This document shows positions 1-11,149 of a DNA stretch of 64,000 bases, in pieces. Each line of letters starts with the position of its first letter. The stretch's first letter is position 1. The stretch is from contig OY757013.1 in the NCBI GenBank assembly GCA_963580285.1, positions 138,324,521 to 138,388,520 of the forward strand, written 5' to 3'. A program made the position numbers and the translations under genes. The stretch is from Lucinisca nassula (lineage: Eukaryota > Mollusca > Bivalvia > Lucinida > Lucinidae). Below the pieces are notes generated by a model. That model was not told the origin of the DNA. It did not search any database and saw nothing but the letters and a program-made list of their open reading frames with translations.

Positions 1-727
1 AAAGTCCGGGCTGATAGCATCTGCATATGGTCTTACAAACTCATCAAGAATATCATTACAGTACCTCACTGCCATTAACGTTCCGTTTTCAACGACGTAC
101 AAGTCAGTTTTAACGTTCACGCTTATCCCAGCCGAAACCATGACTGACCCCTTTCCATAGCGATCATGCTCTGCCACATTCAAGTCATCGAATCGCTGTT
201 TAGACATTTGCCGCACTAATTGACGTTAAAAGTGAAGTCTAGACAGAACCTGGTCTCCTTAGTAAACAGTATTGGCGTCAAGTCACGAACCGTCCACCTG
301 ACGTGAGTTCTGGTAAAGTCCAACCGGTCTAGCACGTGCTGTCTCGTCAACGGAACACGTACAGCAGGCCTCGTGGCATTAAGTCCGAACTCGTGGAGCC
401 CGTTTCTGACAGTTTGTGTAGAAATTCGTACTCCAGTTCCGTTCTTAAGCTCGTTATGCAAACGCGTAGCGTTCAGGAACCGTTGACGTCGAGACTGAAT
501 CAACAAGAAACGGCCCTGATGTTGAGTTGTAGCCCTTTCTCGACTCCGCAGTGTCTGTGTGAAGGATTTCCGTGGGTAAGATGCCGACTCCACATTCGGG
601 AAACCACGCTCTGAGACACATTCAGAATGCCAGCAACACGACGTTGAGAGTCGCCAGATTCCAACGTTCCGACGCCACGATTCATTTCTTCGGGGCTCAG
701 ACGGTTTCTTAATTGTCCCCTAGGCAT
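1..727 (-). pseudogene. Tc1/mariner-family transposase, broken and cut by the window edge
   Basis: The minus strand encodes a Tc1-like DNA transposase in three pieces. An N-terminal helix-turn-helix region at about 727-540 begins MPRGQLRNRLSPEE. A second DNA-binding region and the start of the catalytic domain lie at about 593-220 in another frame. A third piece, about 210-1, contains RYGKGSVMVSAGIS, typical of the region between the first and second catalytic aspartates. Frameshifts near 540 and 220 separate the pieces, so no intact protein is made. At the first catalytic position the sequence reads FTKETRFCLD, whereas the family has FTDE(S/T)RF, so the aspartate is replaced by lysine. The second and third acidic residues would lie beyond the left edge. 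Family assignment is from motif recognition. Confidence 0.88.
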
Positions 728-732
728 TTTAG

Positions 733-1229
733 TGTTTCACAAATCAAATGAAGTCCTTTTTACGCTTGGTAAAGGAACACTGACAAGTTTGTTTGGTCTG
801 TTGGAAAGCAGTGCTACGCAAGATTTTGGGGGTGCATGAATTCATTTGCGAAGTGTGAGAAGTGTGCACTTTTATGAGTACTGAACTACACACGAGTTTC
901 TGGTTAAGATGGTTATGAATATACCGAGTACAAATTCTGTCAAGAAATTTTAAATTTTCACTGCAAAATTTTGTATATAAAAAGTGATCCCTATCAAACT
1001 TTGAGTAGTATAATTTCTGAAACCCCAGATAGGAGAGAAAAGTTGTCTATTTGCAATGAACCAAGAATGCATTGGGCAAAAATCTTGACAAACCAAATAA
1101 GAAGATTTTGCTTTGCCATGTTTAAGCTGCTAAGAACAGGCCTCATACTGACCACGCTTTTCCATGCCTGAAAGACCTGATTTTGCAGCGTCAACCATTA
1201 TCCTGTCCTACAAGACACAACAATTACCT
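733..1229. other. No gene recognised
   Basis: AT-rich sequence without a convincing ORF. It may include the 5' flank and terminal repeat of the Tc1-like element, but no clear inverted repeat was found because the other end lies outside the window. Confidence 0.5.
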
Positions 1230-1298
1230 TTGCAAACAGTGTAAATCCAGATCAGATGGCTTCTGAAGAAGCAATCTGATCAGGATCTACACTGTTTG
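1230..1298. repeat. Palindrome P (short inverted-repeat element)
   Basis: Imperfect palindrome starting TGCAAACAGTGTA and ending TACACTGTTTG around a GATCAG...CTGATC core. The same element recurs at 6128-6190, 16263-16327, 22233-22295, 30596-30650, 35087-35141, 43947-44032 and 51708-51757, and as halves elsewhere (3748-3785, 7516-7545, 10878-10905, 21592-21634). The best copies have a GACGCCGC...GCGGCGTC core. It looks like a very short MITE. Confidence 0.7.
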
Positions 1299-1538
1299 TA
1301 ATGCAGTTTGGTTGACTTACAGTCAGAAATGGGTGTGGGTTAATACATTTATTCAGCAGGATAAGGGCTAAATAGTTTTTGTAGGCACAAAAATCAGAAT
1401 CTAAAAGCCTGAAATCCTGCAAATGCCTGAAAAATGTGAGGCCTGTAAGAAACGTAGTGCAGAATGTGGAAGCTCTTGCCAAACTCCGATGTGCAGACTG
1501 GCATTAGCCCTCCCTTTTGTTTTAATGAGGTCTTACGT

Positions 1539-1745
1539 CCCCGCCCCCTCCGTCCATGGGGCCTTGGAGAATTAAATGGGCTGCACGGTTCTTCCACGCA
1601 GAGCTGAAACTGGACACACATGAGTACTGGTAAATCGCTTAGGACTAAGCCTGCCCGGGTAAAGTGGTGCGAGTCGGACCGTCTAATACATATAAGCGTT
1701 TCGGTTTCATTGGGCGGCAGGGCTTGACATCGGGTAAAAGGCCTA
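1539..1745 (+). repeat. SINE-A, sense, 3' truncated
   Basis: Carries the SINE-A landmarks GGGCTGCA, CCACGCAGAGCTGAAAC, GAGTACTGGTAAA, GGTGCGAGTCGGACCGTC and GGCGGCAGGGCTTG. The element breaks off after GACATCGGGTAAAAG. It faces an antisense copy that starts about 10 bases later. Confidence 0.8.
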
Positions 1746-1754
1746 CCTTCCCCG

Positions 1755-2001
1755 TCGACACTATTTAGGTCATTTTGGAGACGTTGCTTTCAATTTCGTG
1801 GGACTTCTACCTGACATTAAGATGAAATGACATCTCAAGCCCTTCCGCCCAATGAAACCAATGTGGACGGTCTGACTCGCATCACTTTGCCTGGCCAGGC
1901 TTCGACCTTCTAAGCGGTATGCGAGTACTCATGTGCGGTCGTTCTGCGTGGAACCTCATGCAGCCCAATCTATTTCCCCAAGCCCTGATGAGCGGGGTCC
2001 C
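1755..2001 (-). repeat. SINE-A, antisense
   Basis: Reads TCATTTTGGAGACGTTGC to GCCCTGATGAGCGGGG, the reverse complement of SINE-A. With the preceding copy it forms a head-to-tail inverted pair. Confidence 0.8.
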
Positions 2002-2058
2002 TTTTCAGCCTCTCTAATCGAACATATTTTAGGGTTTATTTGTGGTGTAGTTCGTTTG

Positions 2059-2366
2059 TTTGTTTGTTTGTTTGATTTAAGGTTAAAGTCCCCGGCAACA
2101 CTGTAAAGGTCATTTTGGAGACGTTGCTTCCAATTTTGTAGGACTTTTACCCGACATTGAGATGAAATGACATCTCAAGGCTTCAAGCCCTGTCGCCAAA
2201 TGAAACCAATAGGGTTTATTAGCATGGACGGTCCGCCTCGCACCGCGGTTCCTGGACAGGCTTAGATCCTCTAAGCGTTTACCAGTACTAGTGTGCGGGT
2301 CGGATTCAGCTCTGCGTGGAAGCATCATGCAGCCCATATATTTCTTCAAGCCCATATGGGCGGGGG
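2059..2366 (-). repeat. SINE-A, near full length, antisense
   Basis: About 300 bp. On the sense strand SINE-A starts GCCCCCGCCCAT, has a B-box-like GTGCGAGTCGGACC about 110 bp in, continues with CATTTCATCTCAATGTCGGG, and ends GTTGACGGGGACGTTAAAC with a (CAAA)n tail. The tail and the scattered target duplications show retroposition. The head is only weakly tRNA-like. This copy has the (GTTT)n complement at its left end. Confidence 0.88.
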
Positions 2367-2379
2367 CCGAGGTGTAGTT

Positions 2380-2930
2380 CGTTTATAATACGAGTAACAT
2401 GTAGGCTACCGTTATCTGGAGTTACGTAACTACACTACATAGGTATTTGGCTGGTTATCAGGTTATTGTAAATAAATAAAATGCAGTCAAATTCCGCTGT
2501 TGAGACCACTTAAAATTTAGACAAATTATGCATTAAAGCATAGGTACATTTCCTTTGCGTTTTCTACACCTGTTGTGCTCTAAAGGGAAACCAACTTTAG
2601 GACTGCACAAAAGTGGTCTTTAAACTACTTTTGAACAGTCCTAATGCTGGTCTTATTATGGGAATTTTACTGTACAATGAATTCACCTGGTACACATGTA
2701 CACGACAAGATAGAAATCTGTTTCTCATGTTTTCCTGTCTAGGGCTATGGAAGGGATTCCATTGGGACTCAAGAATGGGGTTTCAATGGTAAACGTTGTT
2801 AGAGACGTTTAAGTTCCACTGTATAACACATTTTACATCAGTCAAAACAGTACCTCATTCAGTCAGGGTTTTAGTCTGGTCAAGGCCTCGATTACCCATG
2901 ACGAATTTGTTCTTTAGTTTGGCTTATTCG
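2380..2930. other. No gene recognised
   Basis: AT-rich, no coding signal. At 2575-2660 a degenerate repeat built on ACTGCACAAAAGTGGTCTTTAA also occurs at 4880-4940, 36180-36245 and 41280-41340. Confidence 0.5.
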
Positions 2931-2934
2931 GATT

Positions 2935-3400
2935 ATGATTGACTGTTCATCTCTAAGAACCACCATTGATGGTTCATCTACAAGGACCCTTGGCCATTCA
3001 CCTATAAGGACACTTGACCGTTCGTCTGTAAGACCCCTTGAACGTTCATTTATAGGTACCCTTTGCCTTTCAACTGTAAGAGCCCTTGACTGTTCATCTG
3101 TAAGGACCCTTAGTCGTTCATATGTAAGACCCATTGACCGTTCATCTGTAAGACCCCTGAACCGTTCATCTAGAAGGACCCTTCATTCATTTGTAAGGAC
3201 TGTTGGTCATTCATTTGTAAGACTCCTTGACAGTTCATCTGTAAGAACCCTTGGCCGTTCATCTCTATGGACTCTTGACCGCTCATCTATAAGGGCCCTT
3301 AATAGTTCATCTATAAGACCCCTTGCCAGTTCATATATAAGAGCCCTTGACCCTTCTTCTGTAAAGGCCCCTGGACGTTTATCTATAAGAATTAACTGTG
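2935..3400 (+). repeat. 24-bp minisatellite, about 19 copies
   Basis: Tandem units close to TTGACCGTTCATCTGTAAGA plus a 4-base CCC-rich joint. Because 24 is a multiple of three, one frame stays open for 158 codons, giving a Ser/Arg-rich octapeptide (RSSVRTL-like). There is no splice signal, no conserved domain and no flanking coding sequence, so it is called a noncoding minisatellite. Confidence 0.85.
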
Positions 3401-3904
3401 ACCAGTTTTAGCATGCTGACCAACGGATAGTATTTACTATGGATTCGATCCACATTGGGCGCAGTAATAACTGGTCAGTTTGTGTGGATTTGCGTGGTTA
3501 GTCTAATGAAGCGGTTCCAACGAGTACCCACAACCTACTATTTTGAGTATAAAAAGGAAACGTACATCACATATTTTCATCAGAAAAATGTCTGTTGTGA
3601 CGTGTGTACTGCTAATTGTCAGTGGTACGGTAATGTTATAGTCCAGCTGCAATCAGTGGGTAGATTATTGTTGAGAGTTGGCTGGGAAAATGGTCCTCGA
3701 CGAGGACTCCTGTTTCGCTTAATTCTGAAATTCCTGTACTTCAAGTCAACAGTGTAGACCCTGATCAGGATCTATACTGTTTGCCAAACGCAAGACATGA
3801 TTCCAGTCCAGATTCTTTAGGTAACTCGGATAACTCTCTAAAGCAACACTCAGACCTCAACTCGATAAGAACAGTGAGGCTGTGTCATAGAGAATACCAG
3901 GTTC
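3401..3904. other. No gene recognised; half palindrome P at 3748-3785
   Basis: A 100-codon open frame at 3455-3757 has no recognisable similarity and no splice context. GTGTAGACCCTGATCAGGAT at 3751 belongs to palindrome P. Confidence 0.5.
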
Positions 3905-4028
3905 GTGTCTTGTGATATCAAGTTTATCAGGCAAGGCTTCGAGAACGCTTGTAGAATCGCGAGGCTTGCCGAGAGATTCTACATGCGTTCTCGAAGCCGA
4001 GCCTGATAAACATGATATCAAATGACAC
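3905..4028. repeat. Foldback hairpin element, about 124 bp
   Basis: The outer arms are GTGTC...TGATATCAAGTTTATCAGGC and GCCTGATAAACATGATATCA...GACAC. The inner arms are GCTTCGAGAACGC and GCGTTCTCGAAGC. This is a MITE-like palindrome with no coding potential. Confidence 0.75.
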
Positions 4029-4661
4029 GAATCTGGTATTCTATTTATCAGTTTATCCCCTTCTACACTCTTAAATTAACAACTTACGATCAGTTATTGA
4101 TGATCCTCAGTGCATCCGAGCATTCTAGCGGTCGATATATTTACTATCAGCTGACCATATTTTCCTATGATATTTGTTTTTCAGGTATTTTTTTTCTCCA
4201 TTTTTCCCAGTAACAATAACATTTTTGTCATTTTTCCAGTAGTCCGGTTCATTCGTAAAAGTGCAATGTCACGTTAATGTGATAAAACTCTCTTGTCCTG
4301 AGATAGCATTTCTTTATCAGGTCAGTGCGTTACAATGCAATATATACTGGGGGTAACTGATAATATACATTATCATTGCCTGGATTTCCTACAAATCAGT
4401 GATAGTCACGTGGACTTCAGCAGCGAAAAGATACTACGCTTTATAAATTGGGGTCGACTGAAAAATAATCGACCCCAAAATCGGACGAAACCCTTTTTAA
4501 GTCTCAAAATCAGATAGCTTTTTTTTCTAAAATGCTTACGTTTTGCGAATTCTTGATCGAGATTACTGTCCATTGCTGTGAAGTAACTGTCTGTCACTGT
4601 CAAAGTTTCGCTGCAACCTGTCAAAGAAAACAGAATCAAATGTCATCTCATGGTAAAGCCT
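4029..4661. other. No gene recognised
   Basis: AT-rich sequence up to the left end of the 1.08-kb TIR element. Short open frames on both strands overlap a small GGGTCGACTG/AATCGACCCC inverted repeat at about 4450-4482. Confidence 0.5.
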
Positions 4662-5165
4662 TGTTACAACGCATAATGTAATAATGTAATAATTACTACA
4701 TTTTGATTTTTTTTACTACATTATGCGTTGGCATAGTCGACGCGAAATGTAGTAAAAAAATTATTTCATTTCGCGTTGATATGCACCATATCGACGCATA
4801 ATGAAGTAATGATGGTAGAACATAGCTGTCTTCGAAAAGACTTAGGAAGCAATACAGTTAAATTCCTACAATTTAGACCACATTTGAGACGGTTCAAAAG
4901 TGGTCTTTAAGACCACAGTTGAACAGTCCAAAAGACGGTCTTCCACAAAAGCACACTGAAGGTCAAAATCACAAAGAAAATGTAGCTTTAACCTTCCAAA
5001 TATGCTTTAAAAACAAAATTTGTATTAATTTTAGGTGGTCTTAATAGTGGAATTTCATTGTATTTGATTAAGCCAGTAGAATTAAACGTCTCCAAAATGA
5101 CCTAAATAGTGTTGACGGGGACGTTAAACCTCAAATCAAACAAATCAAACAAAAGACAGACAGGC

Positions 5166-5208
<43 letters not shown>

Positions 5209-5742
5209 ATGGACAAAAACTATATACCCCCTTGCATACTTCGTATGCCGGGGGTATAAATAGATGGGCTGCACGATGCTTCCACGCAGAGCTGATACCG
5301 CCCGTACATGAGTCCTCGTAATCTGCTTAGAAGGTCTAAGCCTGTCCAGGAAAACTGCTGCGAGTCGACCCATCCATGCATATAAACCCTATTGCTTTTA
5401 ATTGGACGGCAGCGACTGAGATGTCATTTCATCTCAATATCGGGTAAAAGTCCCATAAAATTTGAAGCAATGTCTCCAAAATGACCTAACTAGTCTTGAC
5501 GGGAACGTTAAACCTCAAATCAAACAAACAAACTGTTGACGCATAATGAAGTAAAATTAAGTATGCCACCCATCGCCGCAAAATGTAATAATTCTTTCAT
5601 TTTGCTCAAACCTCTTAGTATCGACGCATAATGTAGTAAAAACGACATTTTATTTCATTTCGCGTCGACTATGCCAACGCATAATGTAGTAAAAATTTCA
5701 TAATGTAGTAATTATTACATTATTACATTATGCGTTGTAACA
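4662..5742. mobile_element. 1.08-kb TIR element, copy 1 (non-autonomous DNA transposon)
   Basis: The left end starts TGTTACAACGCATAATGTAA and the right end is its reverse complement; the inverted repeat is about 40 bp. It is flanked by a 6-bp direct repeat, AAGCCT, at 4656-4661 and 5743-5748. Shorter inverted repeats built on GACGCGAAATG(T/A)AGTAAA lie just inside both ends. The interior holds a (CAGA)n microsatellite (5160-5208), a SINE-A tail (5088-5155) and a complete SINE-A. No transposase is present. A second copy lies at 35971-37000. Confidence 0.9.
5226..5532 (+). repeat. SINE-A, sense, captured inside the 1-kb TIR element
   Basis: Contains GGGCTGCACGATGCTTCCAC, GCTGCGAGTCGACCC and the tail GACGGGAACGTTAAACCTCA followed by CAAACAAA. 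The same copy with the same private changes is present in the second TIR element at 36491-36796, so it was inside before the element transposed. Confidence 0.9.
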
Positions 5743-5748
5743 AAGCCT

Positions 5749-6861
5749 CATGGGAGGGAAGGCATGGTGGTGGGAGAAGCAAGCCTGGATGCAAATCAGA
5801 TAGACATGAATAGAAATTTAAAGACAACACTCTCGTAGGTACTTGTGCTGATGAAAAAATTGTCAGTTGGTGTAAATAAGCGGTTTATGGTTGGGGCTTT
5901 CGTTTAACGGCGGAGCGCTAAGATCGCATCTGCGGCCTTTAAATAGAGCTGGCTAATCGGAACTGAAAAGATAATCGATGATCAGTTCTGTAATTGTGAT
6001 CGATAATCGATTAGCAATCACTCAAGATTTGGTTATAGTTTTACCTGTCTGGCTTTCTGTCTGAGCATGACAACTACTATTTTTTGGAGTTTACCATATG
6101 TATTTTAACAGAAAGGCCTGAGTAACCGTGTAGACCCAGATGAGACGCCGCAGAATGCGGCGTCTCATCAGGGCCTGCACTGTTTGCCAGTCTTCCAGCT
6201 GTTTTAGGCACAACTTTGGTAGTAAAGTGTACATACCAAATAATCGATAACAAGCAAATCAGTAATGATAATCATTTTTGTGGAATTTATCGATTGATTT
6301 ATCGATTATCCGATTAATCGTACCAGCCTTACATTTAAACCAACGACTTACCGATTTCTGATGCACTTGCGTATGTAACGAAACGACAAACTTTGCGATT
6401 TTATATCTGCGAAATACTGTCGGAGACCCGACGTCATCGCGTAACGCCGCTTTTCATTGGCTAACTTTGGTTTTACGCAGCTAAGAGCGGTTGTCACTTT
6501 GTGCAGATAGAACAATTTTAGTCTATGGATTCACGTAGTGAAGTCGCAAGACTTTAGTCGTCGCTCGATGACCCTTCTCATCCACCATCTGTTGAGTGGT
6601 TTTTAAAAGCATAGTAGCTGTCGCTTTTAGGATATGCCTCAGAATGACTGAAATCTTCCGCGCAAAATGTAGTTCCGGCCTACTCAAAGATTCATTGATA
6701 AATATAGTATATTCTGTTTAATATCAAGACAGCTGTGTTATGTACAATCCTAGTATGAATGACCCGGTAATCTGATTAAATGGAGCAGCTCATAATTGCT
6801 TTATAAACATGTGGTCTAGCATCATTCTATCTCAATTTGAAAGACCAGCCTATGTAATTAA
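5749..6861. other. No gene recognised; palindrome P at 6128-6190
   Basis: Noncoding. The stretches at 5960-6015 and 6240-6320 contain scattered ATCGATTATCGATT-type motifs in both orientations, probably the arms of an old foldback around the palindrome P at 6128-6190, whose centre is GACGCCGCAGAATGCGGCGT. Confidence 0.5.
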
Positions 6862-7140
6862 CATCACGTGAACAAGTCCGTGAAATGAACACCCCCATAA
6901 ACTCCACTTTAAGTAGAGAAAACTGGGGATTATGGGGTATACATTATTTTTCTTATTTCTGCTCCAAGACATAGGTTGTGGGTACTCGTTAGAACCGCCT
7001 CAATGAGGCGGTCCTAACGAGCACCCAAAATCTATGTTTGCGGTTTAAATCGGAAAAATATCACAGGTTTTTATCAGAAAAGTACACATTTTGGAGATCT
7101 GAAAAAATGCACTACTTCGCACGGGTGTGTTATCGTAATG
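6862..7140. repeat. Hairpin MITE H, copy 1
   Basis: About 280 bp, starting CATCACGTGAACAAGTCCGT and ending GGGTGTGTTATCGTAATG, so the outermost CAT(C/T)ACG is inverted. The centre is a hairpin with the form GAACCGCCTCAATGAGGCGG, flanked by complementary arms (TTCTTATTTCTGCTCCAAGA on the left). This family fills much of 51-60 kb. Confidence 0.85.
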
Positions 7141-7365
7141 ACACCCCCATATACCCACCTTTTTTCAAAGAAAAAAATGGGGTTTGCAGGGCATAATTTA
7201 TTCTTCTTATTGCCCTTCCAAAACACGGATTGTGGGTACTCGTTATAACCTCTTCATTGACGCAGTTCTAATGAGCACCTACAATCGATATTTGAAGCAG
7301 ATATAAAAACATCACCAGGAAAACCTCAGTGTTTAAGCTGTAAAAGAATGCATCTACTCGTGTGT
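7141..7365. repeat. Hairpin MITE H, diverged copy abutting copy 1
   Basis: Repeats the order of copy 1: CCCCATATACCCACCTT, TTCTTATTGCCCTTCCAAAA, GTGGGTACTCGTTATAAC, a degraded centre, then GAGCACCTACAATC. The right end is poorly preserved. Confidence 0.65.
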
Positions 7366-7699
7366 TAGAAGCAGAAATACATGTGACAGTCCAGAATCAT
7401 TCCTGCAACTGTTTTGTCAGAGAGACATCTTAGACGAAAATCAGATTTCAAATGTTATATGTTAAGTGCTATAGTGGTGTTTTTTTCACATACAAATGTT
7501 GGACACTGGCAGATAGTGTAGATCCAGATTAGATACCCTGTAATCCACAGACTTTGAGGCTTCTCAAGCCTTTGATTAACATAGCTAACAAACAAATGAT
7601 AAGAATAGAGATAACCGTTTTGAAAATTGTTATTTTTAGTGTGAATGCATCGTAAACTAAACCTAAAGCTTGGATAGTCCCAGAATACATTGTCTTCTA

Positions 7700-7935
7700 T
7701 AAATGGAAAGCATCAATGGGCGGTTCTTTTGTCGCGGTTTATTTTTGTTACGGTTTGTCTTTGAGTGTGTGTATCGCTTATATTATTTTGTTTTGGATAG
7801 CCAATTGGCCATTTTGTGGGAAAGTGAATGTCCTTTCGTCTTTCCGCTATTGATGTTTCCGTTGGGGTCTAGTTGTTTCATGTTTGTGTTTCTTTCCCTT
7901 TGGTGTCTCTGATGGGAGCTGTGGGTTAATTGTAT
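7700..7935 (+). repeat. Unclassified dispersed repeat X, copy 1
   Basis: The sequence GGTTTGTCTTTGAGTGTGTG through GGTGTCTCTGATGGGAGCTG matches, in reverse complement, 46340-46700. It has a short open frame but no known domain. It may be the 3' end of a larger element. Confidence 0.65.
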
Positions 7936-9138
7936 CGATTCCTGATCATTGCCTTCATATAACATAGTCGTTCTCAGAGCATATAACATGTATAACATGT
8001 ATGACATATAATGTTGAAGGGCCATAAGAAACTAGCCTTGTATGATCTATAGTGTTGGCATATCATATTAACAGTTATTTTACTATCTTAACTGTTAAAG
8101 CTTAATTAAGAATCTTTCTTTCTATAAAATATTGGTTTTTGTTAACAGGCTATAAAATGATGCATTGTACTTTCTAAACTTGATTTACATGTCTTGTTTA
8201 TATTGGCAGTCATTCAAGTAAATTGGACTAAGTTCAAATCGTCATTTGACATATGAAATACGCAGTAACCACCTGGTGTTTATCAGTTTCTAGAGACATG
8301 CAGGTGCAGTAAACAAAACTTACATAATTCTAAAATGTATACGGATATGCCACTCAAAAAGGGGTATTTGTATATACATATGCCTATCACCCGAGTACAT
8401 ATTATGGTTAATGTCAGTTATAGGGGTGTATGTTTTAATGTTATGTCAATTTAACAGGTGCAGTAAGCTTTTAAAGGAATTTAGGAAAACAACAACCTTT
8501 AAATAATTGCGTGGTAGCGTCCTGAAAATATGCAGTATGATTGACGATTGCACAAATAATAAGGGTGTAAACGTGAATTGTAAAATGTTAGAAATGCTCA
8601 GAGAACATATATAAGGTCCAGTTTTGAACACGTTAGTTAGATCTATTTTACGATGTAGCGAGACCAGAGCTGTCTTGACAAGATCTCATTTTTGAAAGTA
8701 TCAGATTGAAATTAATCTGATACAACTTTTGGGCTGTCGCGGAAATGAAATGAAATGAAAATTAAAACTTAGAAACTTTTGAAAGATTATTTTATTGTGT
8801 TTTCTAAAAAGCGAAGTACTAAACAAGAACGACATAGGTCTACGGTACCCCACTACGTAACATTCATTACTATTTTTCACATCTACAGTTTTCAAAATAC
8901 ACATGCATATAGTCTATCTTGATAGGCCTTGCATTCAAAATATAATATTGCCTTTTGTTTAAGCAAACTCAATTTCACCCATAGGTAGTTAATATTGGTG
9001 TAGGGCATCAAATTACCGGTAGAGGGGCGATAGTGTAATACTGGCCTTTGACCAGGTCTGATTGGTCCCGTGTCGGTCAGGAAGTTCTTGGTCCATTGTA
9101 AGCGGTTGTTATATACGTTGTCGTGTCTGACCTTGACA
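7936..9138. other. No gene recognised
   Basis: AT-rich noncoding sequence. Short open frames on the minus strand (61-80 codons) have no recognisable similarity or splice context. Confidence 0.5.
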
Positions 9139-10030
9139 CTACTCTACGCATTCATTTGGAACTTTGTCAAAGGCCTTGCTAAAGTCAAGCGCGACAGTGC
9201 CTGTCTTTTGGCCTTCACCCATTCCTGCCGCAAGGTCTAAGAAGTTGATTAGAATAAGTTGGATTTCACACGACTTCTTCTTTCGAAATTCGTAAGTTTG
9301 GTCTGACAGACAATTTGGGGAACACAAAGAAAATATTGCCAAAATACCACACGAGAATTGAGTCAATGGACTTCCCTTATTTTGCTTAGTAGTAGAGATA
9401 TATGAAATGTGATGTATGCCCACATGAATACCATCTGTACTTGTATACAGGTGGTTTATCAAGGACTTGTTTACATGATGATAGCAGTGTCCATCCAGGT
9501 GCCATACTAGGACCTTTGTTGTTCTGCCTTTTCATAAATGACCCACCTCAGATGTCAGCTTTAAAGCTGGCCTCTTTGCTAATGGCAGCCGCTTATATCA
9601 CAAAATCTCCAACATGAATGATACCGCAGCACTTCGGTGGGATTTTGACAGACTACAGCGATGGAATACAAATACAGACTGACAAAGTCTTTTCAACCCA
9701 AGCAAATGTGCCGCAGTGGGGGTAATGAAACGGAGAAACATGGCTGGAGATTCGGAGCTACTTGCCAGGTTCATGACCATGAAATGTCAATCTTAAAGAC
9801 GGGCGTCCAGTATTTCAGATAACATGTCATGGGAACTCTATTTTGATGCAACTGTAAAAGAGAAAACAACAAGCAGCCTGGCGTTTTTTTTGGAAGGAAC
9901 CAACTGGTGTGAAGATGTTAAAGGATAAAGGTAGAGACCATGGTTAGACTTATCCGGGACCCACATATGTTATTCATCAAATGCAACGGCGAGCAGCTCG
10001 TTTTGTCAGAAACTAGTAGTACCTCCCGAG
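9139..10030 (+). pseudogene. Non-LTR retrotransposon reverse transcriptase relic with inverted 5' segment
   Basis: Two parts lie in opposite orientation. On the minus strand, about 9300-9139 encodes EFRKKKSCEIQL followed by ALDFSKAFDKVP, the reverse-transcriptase block ending in the first catalytic aspartate. On the plus strand, from about 9500, VHPGAILGPLLFCLFIND is the block that normally follows. After that come decayed versions of the thumb region, with SISDNMSWE near 9820 and a WDPHM-like stretch near 9960. Stops and frameshifts are frequent. The block style is that of the CR1/L2/Jockey group. The inverted 5' block to the left of the direct 3' part is the arrangement produced by twin priming. 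Confidence 0.75.
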
Positions 10031-10985
10031 TAATACAACACCTTGACAGGCAAACTCATCAATATTGATGTCAAAATTGTAGTGTTTTACCACATCCCTC
10101 CCTCTGGGCTAAGTGCACATCTTTGCTTGCCCAAAGCAGCGAACTGTAGAGGACACTCACTTGGGTTCATGGGCCAACATCTGCCAGTTCTCCTTCCTCG
10201 CCGCGGGAATCAGACTCACAGACCAACATCTTAGAGGGCTTCAAGTGGGGCCATGCGATTCTTTCCTAAACAACGTAAATATGTTTATTAAGTTTATAAT
10301 TTGTTTCGTTTTAATGTTGCTTATTTGAGGTCACCGCCGCTTTCCACATAGCCGAAGTATAAAGATGTGTACATCCGGGAAGAAAAATTAGATAGGGTTT
10401 GCAGCATGGACACTTTAATGTGTGGTGTCCTGAAGCACTAGTGTTATGCTAATGCGTTCGGGGCTCATCGTCACTATGTAAATCTTGGGATGGTAGAAAT
10501 TCTCAGGCATGCAAAAGCTCATTGTGTCTCTTACTGCTTAAATGGCTTTATTGTATACCCTGACTAGTTTTAATTTTTTGGCCAGACAAGAAGCGTTTTC
10601 CACCCTACCTAGAAGCTCCGGTTGAATGCTCAGGTAAATCGTTGGCCCAAGCGCGGAACTGTGTCTTACCGGCTAACGTTTTCGGCTAAATGCGACACGT
10701 ATATGCGTGACGCAGTTTCGATTTTTTCCCCGCGGTCAAACTTCAGCCTTTGATGCAACTGTCTTTAAAAAGAACTTTTCAAAATTATTTCGCCTTTTTG
10801 TATGTTTTTTTTTGTAATGGGGCTCGAAGCAGTTTTGGATGTTAATACAATTTTCATGAACTCTGTTAAGATGGTGTTCTGCGGCGTCTGATCAGGGTCT
10901 ACACAGTTTTCAAAAAAAAAAAAAAAAAAAATCCAAATCAAGCTTTTTTAAGTAAACACAACCCGACATCCCTAAATTTTGAATG
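10031..10985. other. Probable LINE 3' remnant, then sequence with no gene recognised
   Basis: The left part continues the decayed LINE open frame for an uncertain distance. The rest is noncoding, with a half palindrome P at 10878-10905 and a poly-A run at 10911-10931. Confidence 0.45.
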
Positions 10986-10989
10986 AACA

Positions 10990-11140
10990 CCTGCTTTTTT
11001 CACAGGCTTGCCGGTTCATACGTAGATTTGACGGTGGATACAGCGCAAGTTTTCTGGAAGAAAATGGCGGCGCACATGGGTTGCTAAGCGGACGTAGGTC
11101 GTATTTTCCATTGTTTTATCGCTTGTGTTCCATATGTACC
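10990..11140. repeat. Dispersed repeat, plus orientation
   Basis: GGATACAGCGCAAGTTTTCT, GGCGGCGCACATGGGTTGCT and TTGTTTTATCGCTTGTGTTC recur in reverse complement at 11925-12135, so this is one arm of an inverted pair about 1 kb wide. Confidence 0.65.
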
Positions 11141-11149
11141 TTACATTGT

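Noticed and set aside
2110..2355. ORFs with RLEDLSLSRNRGARRTVHA-type peptides (also near 17.4, 18.8, 33.1 and 35.3 kb)
   Set aside because: They are conserved only because they translate SINE-A.
2935..3411. 158-codon protein with octapeptide repeats
   Set aside because: A 24-bp minisatellite keeps any frame open; no splice sites or non-repeat coding flanks.
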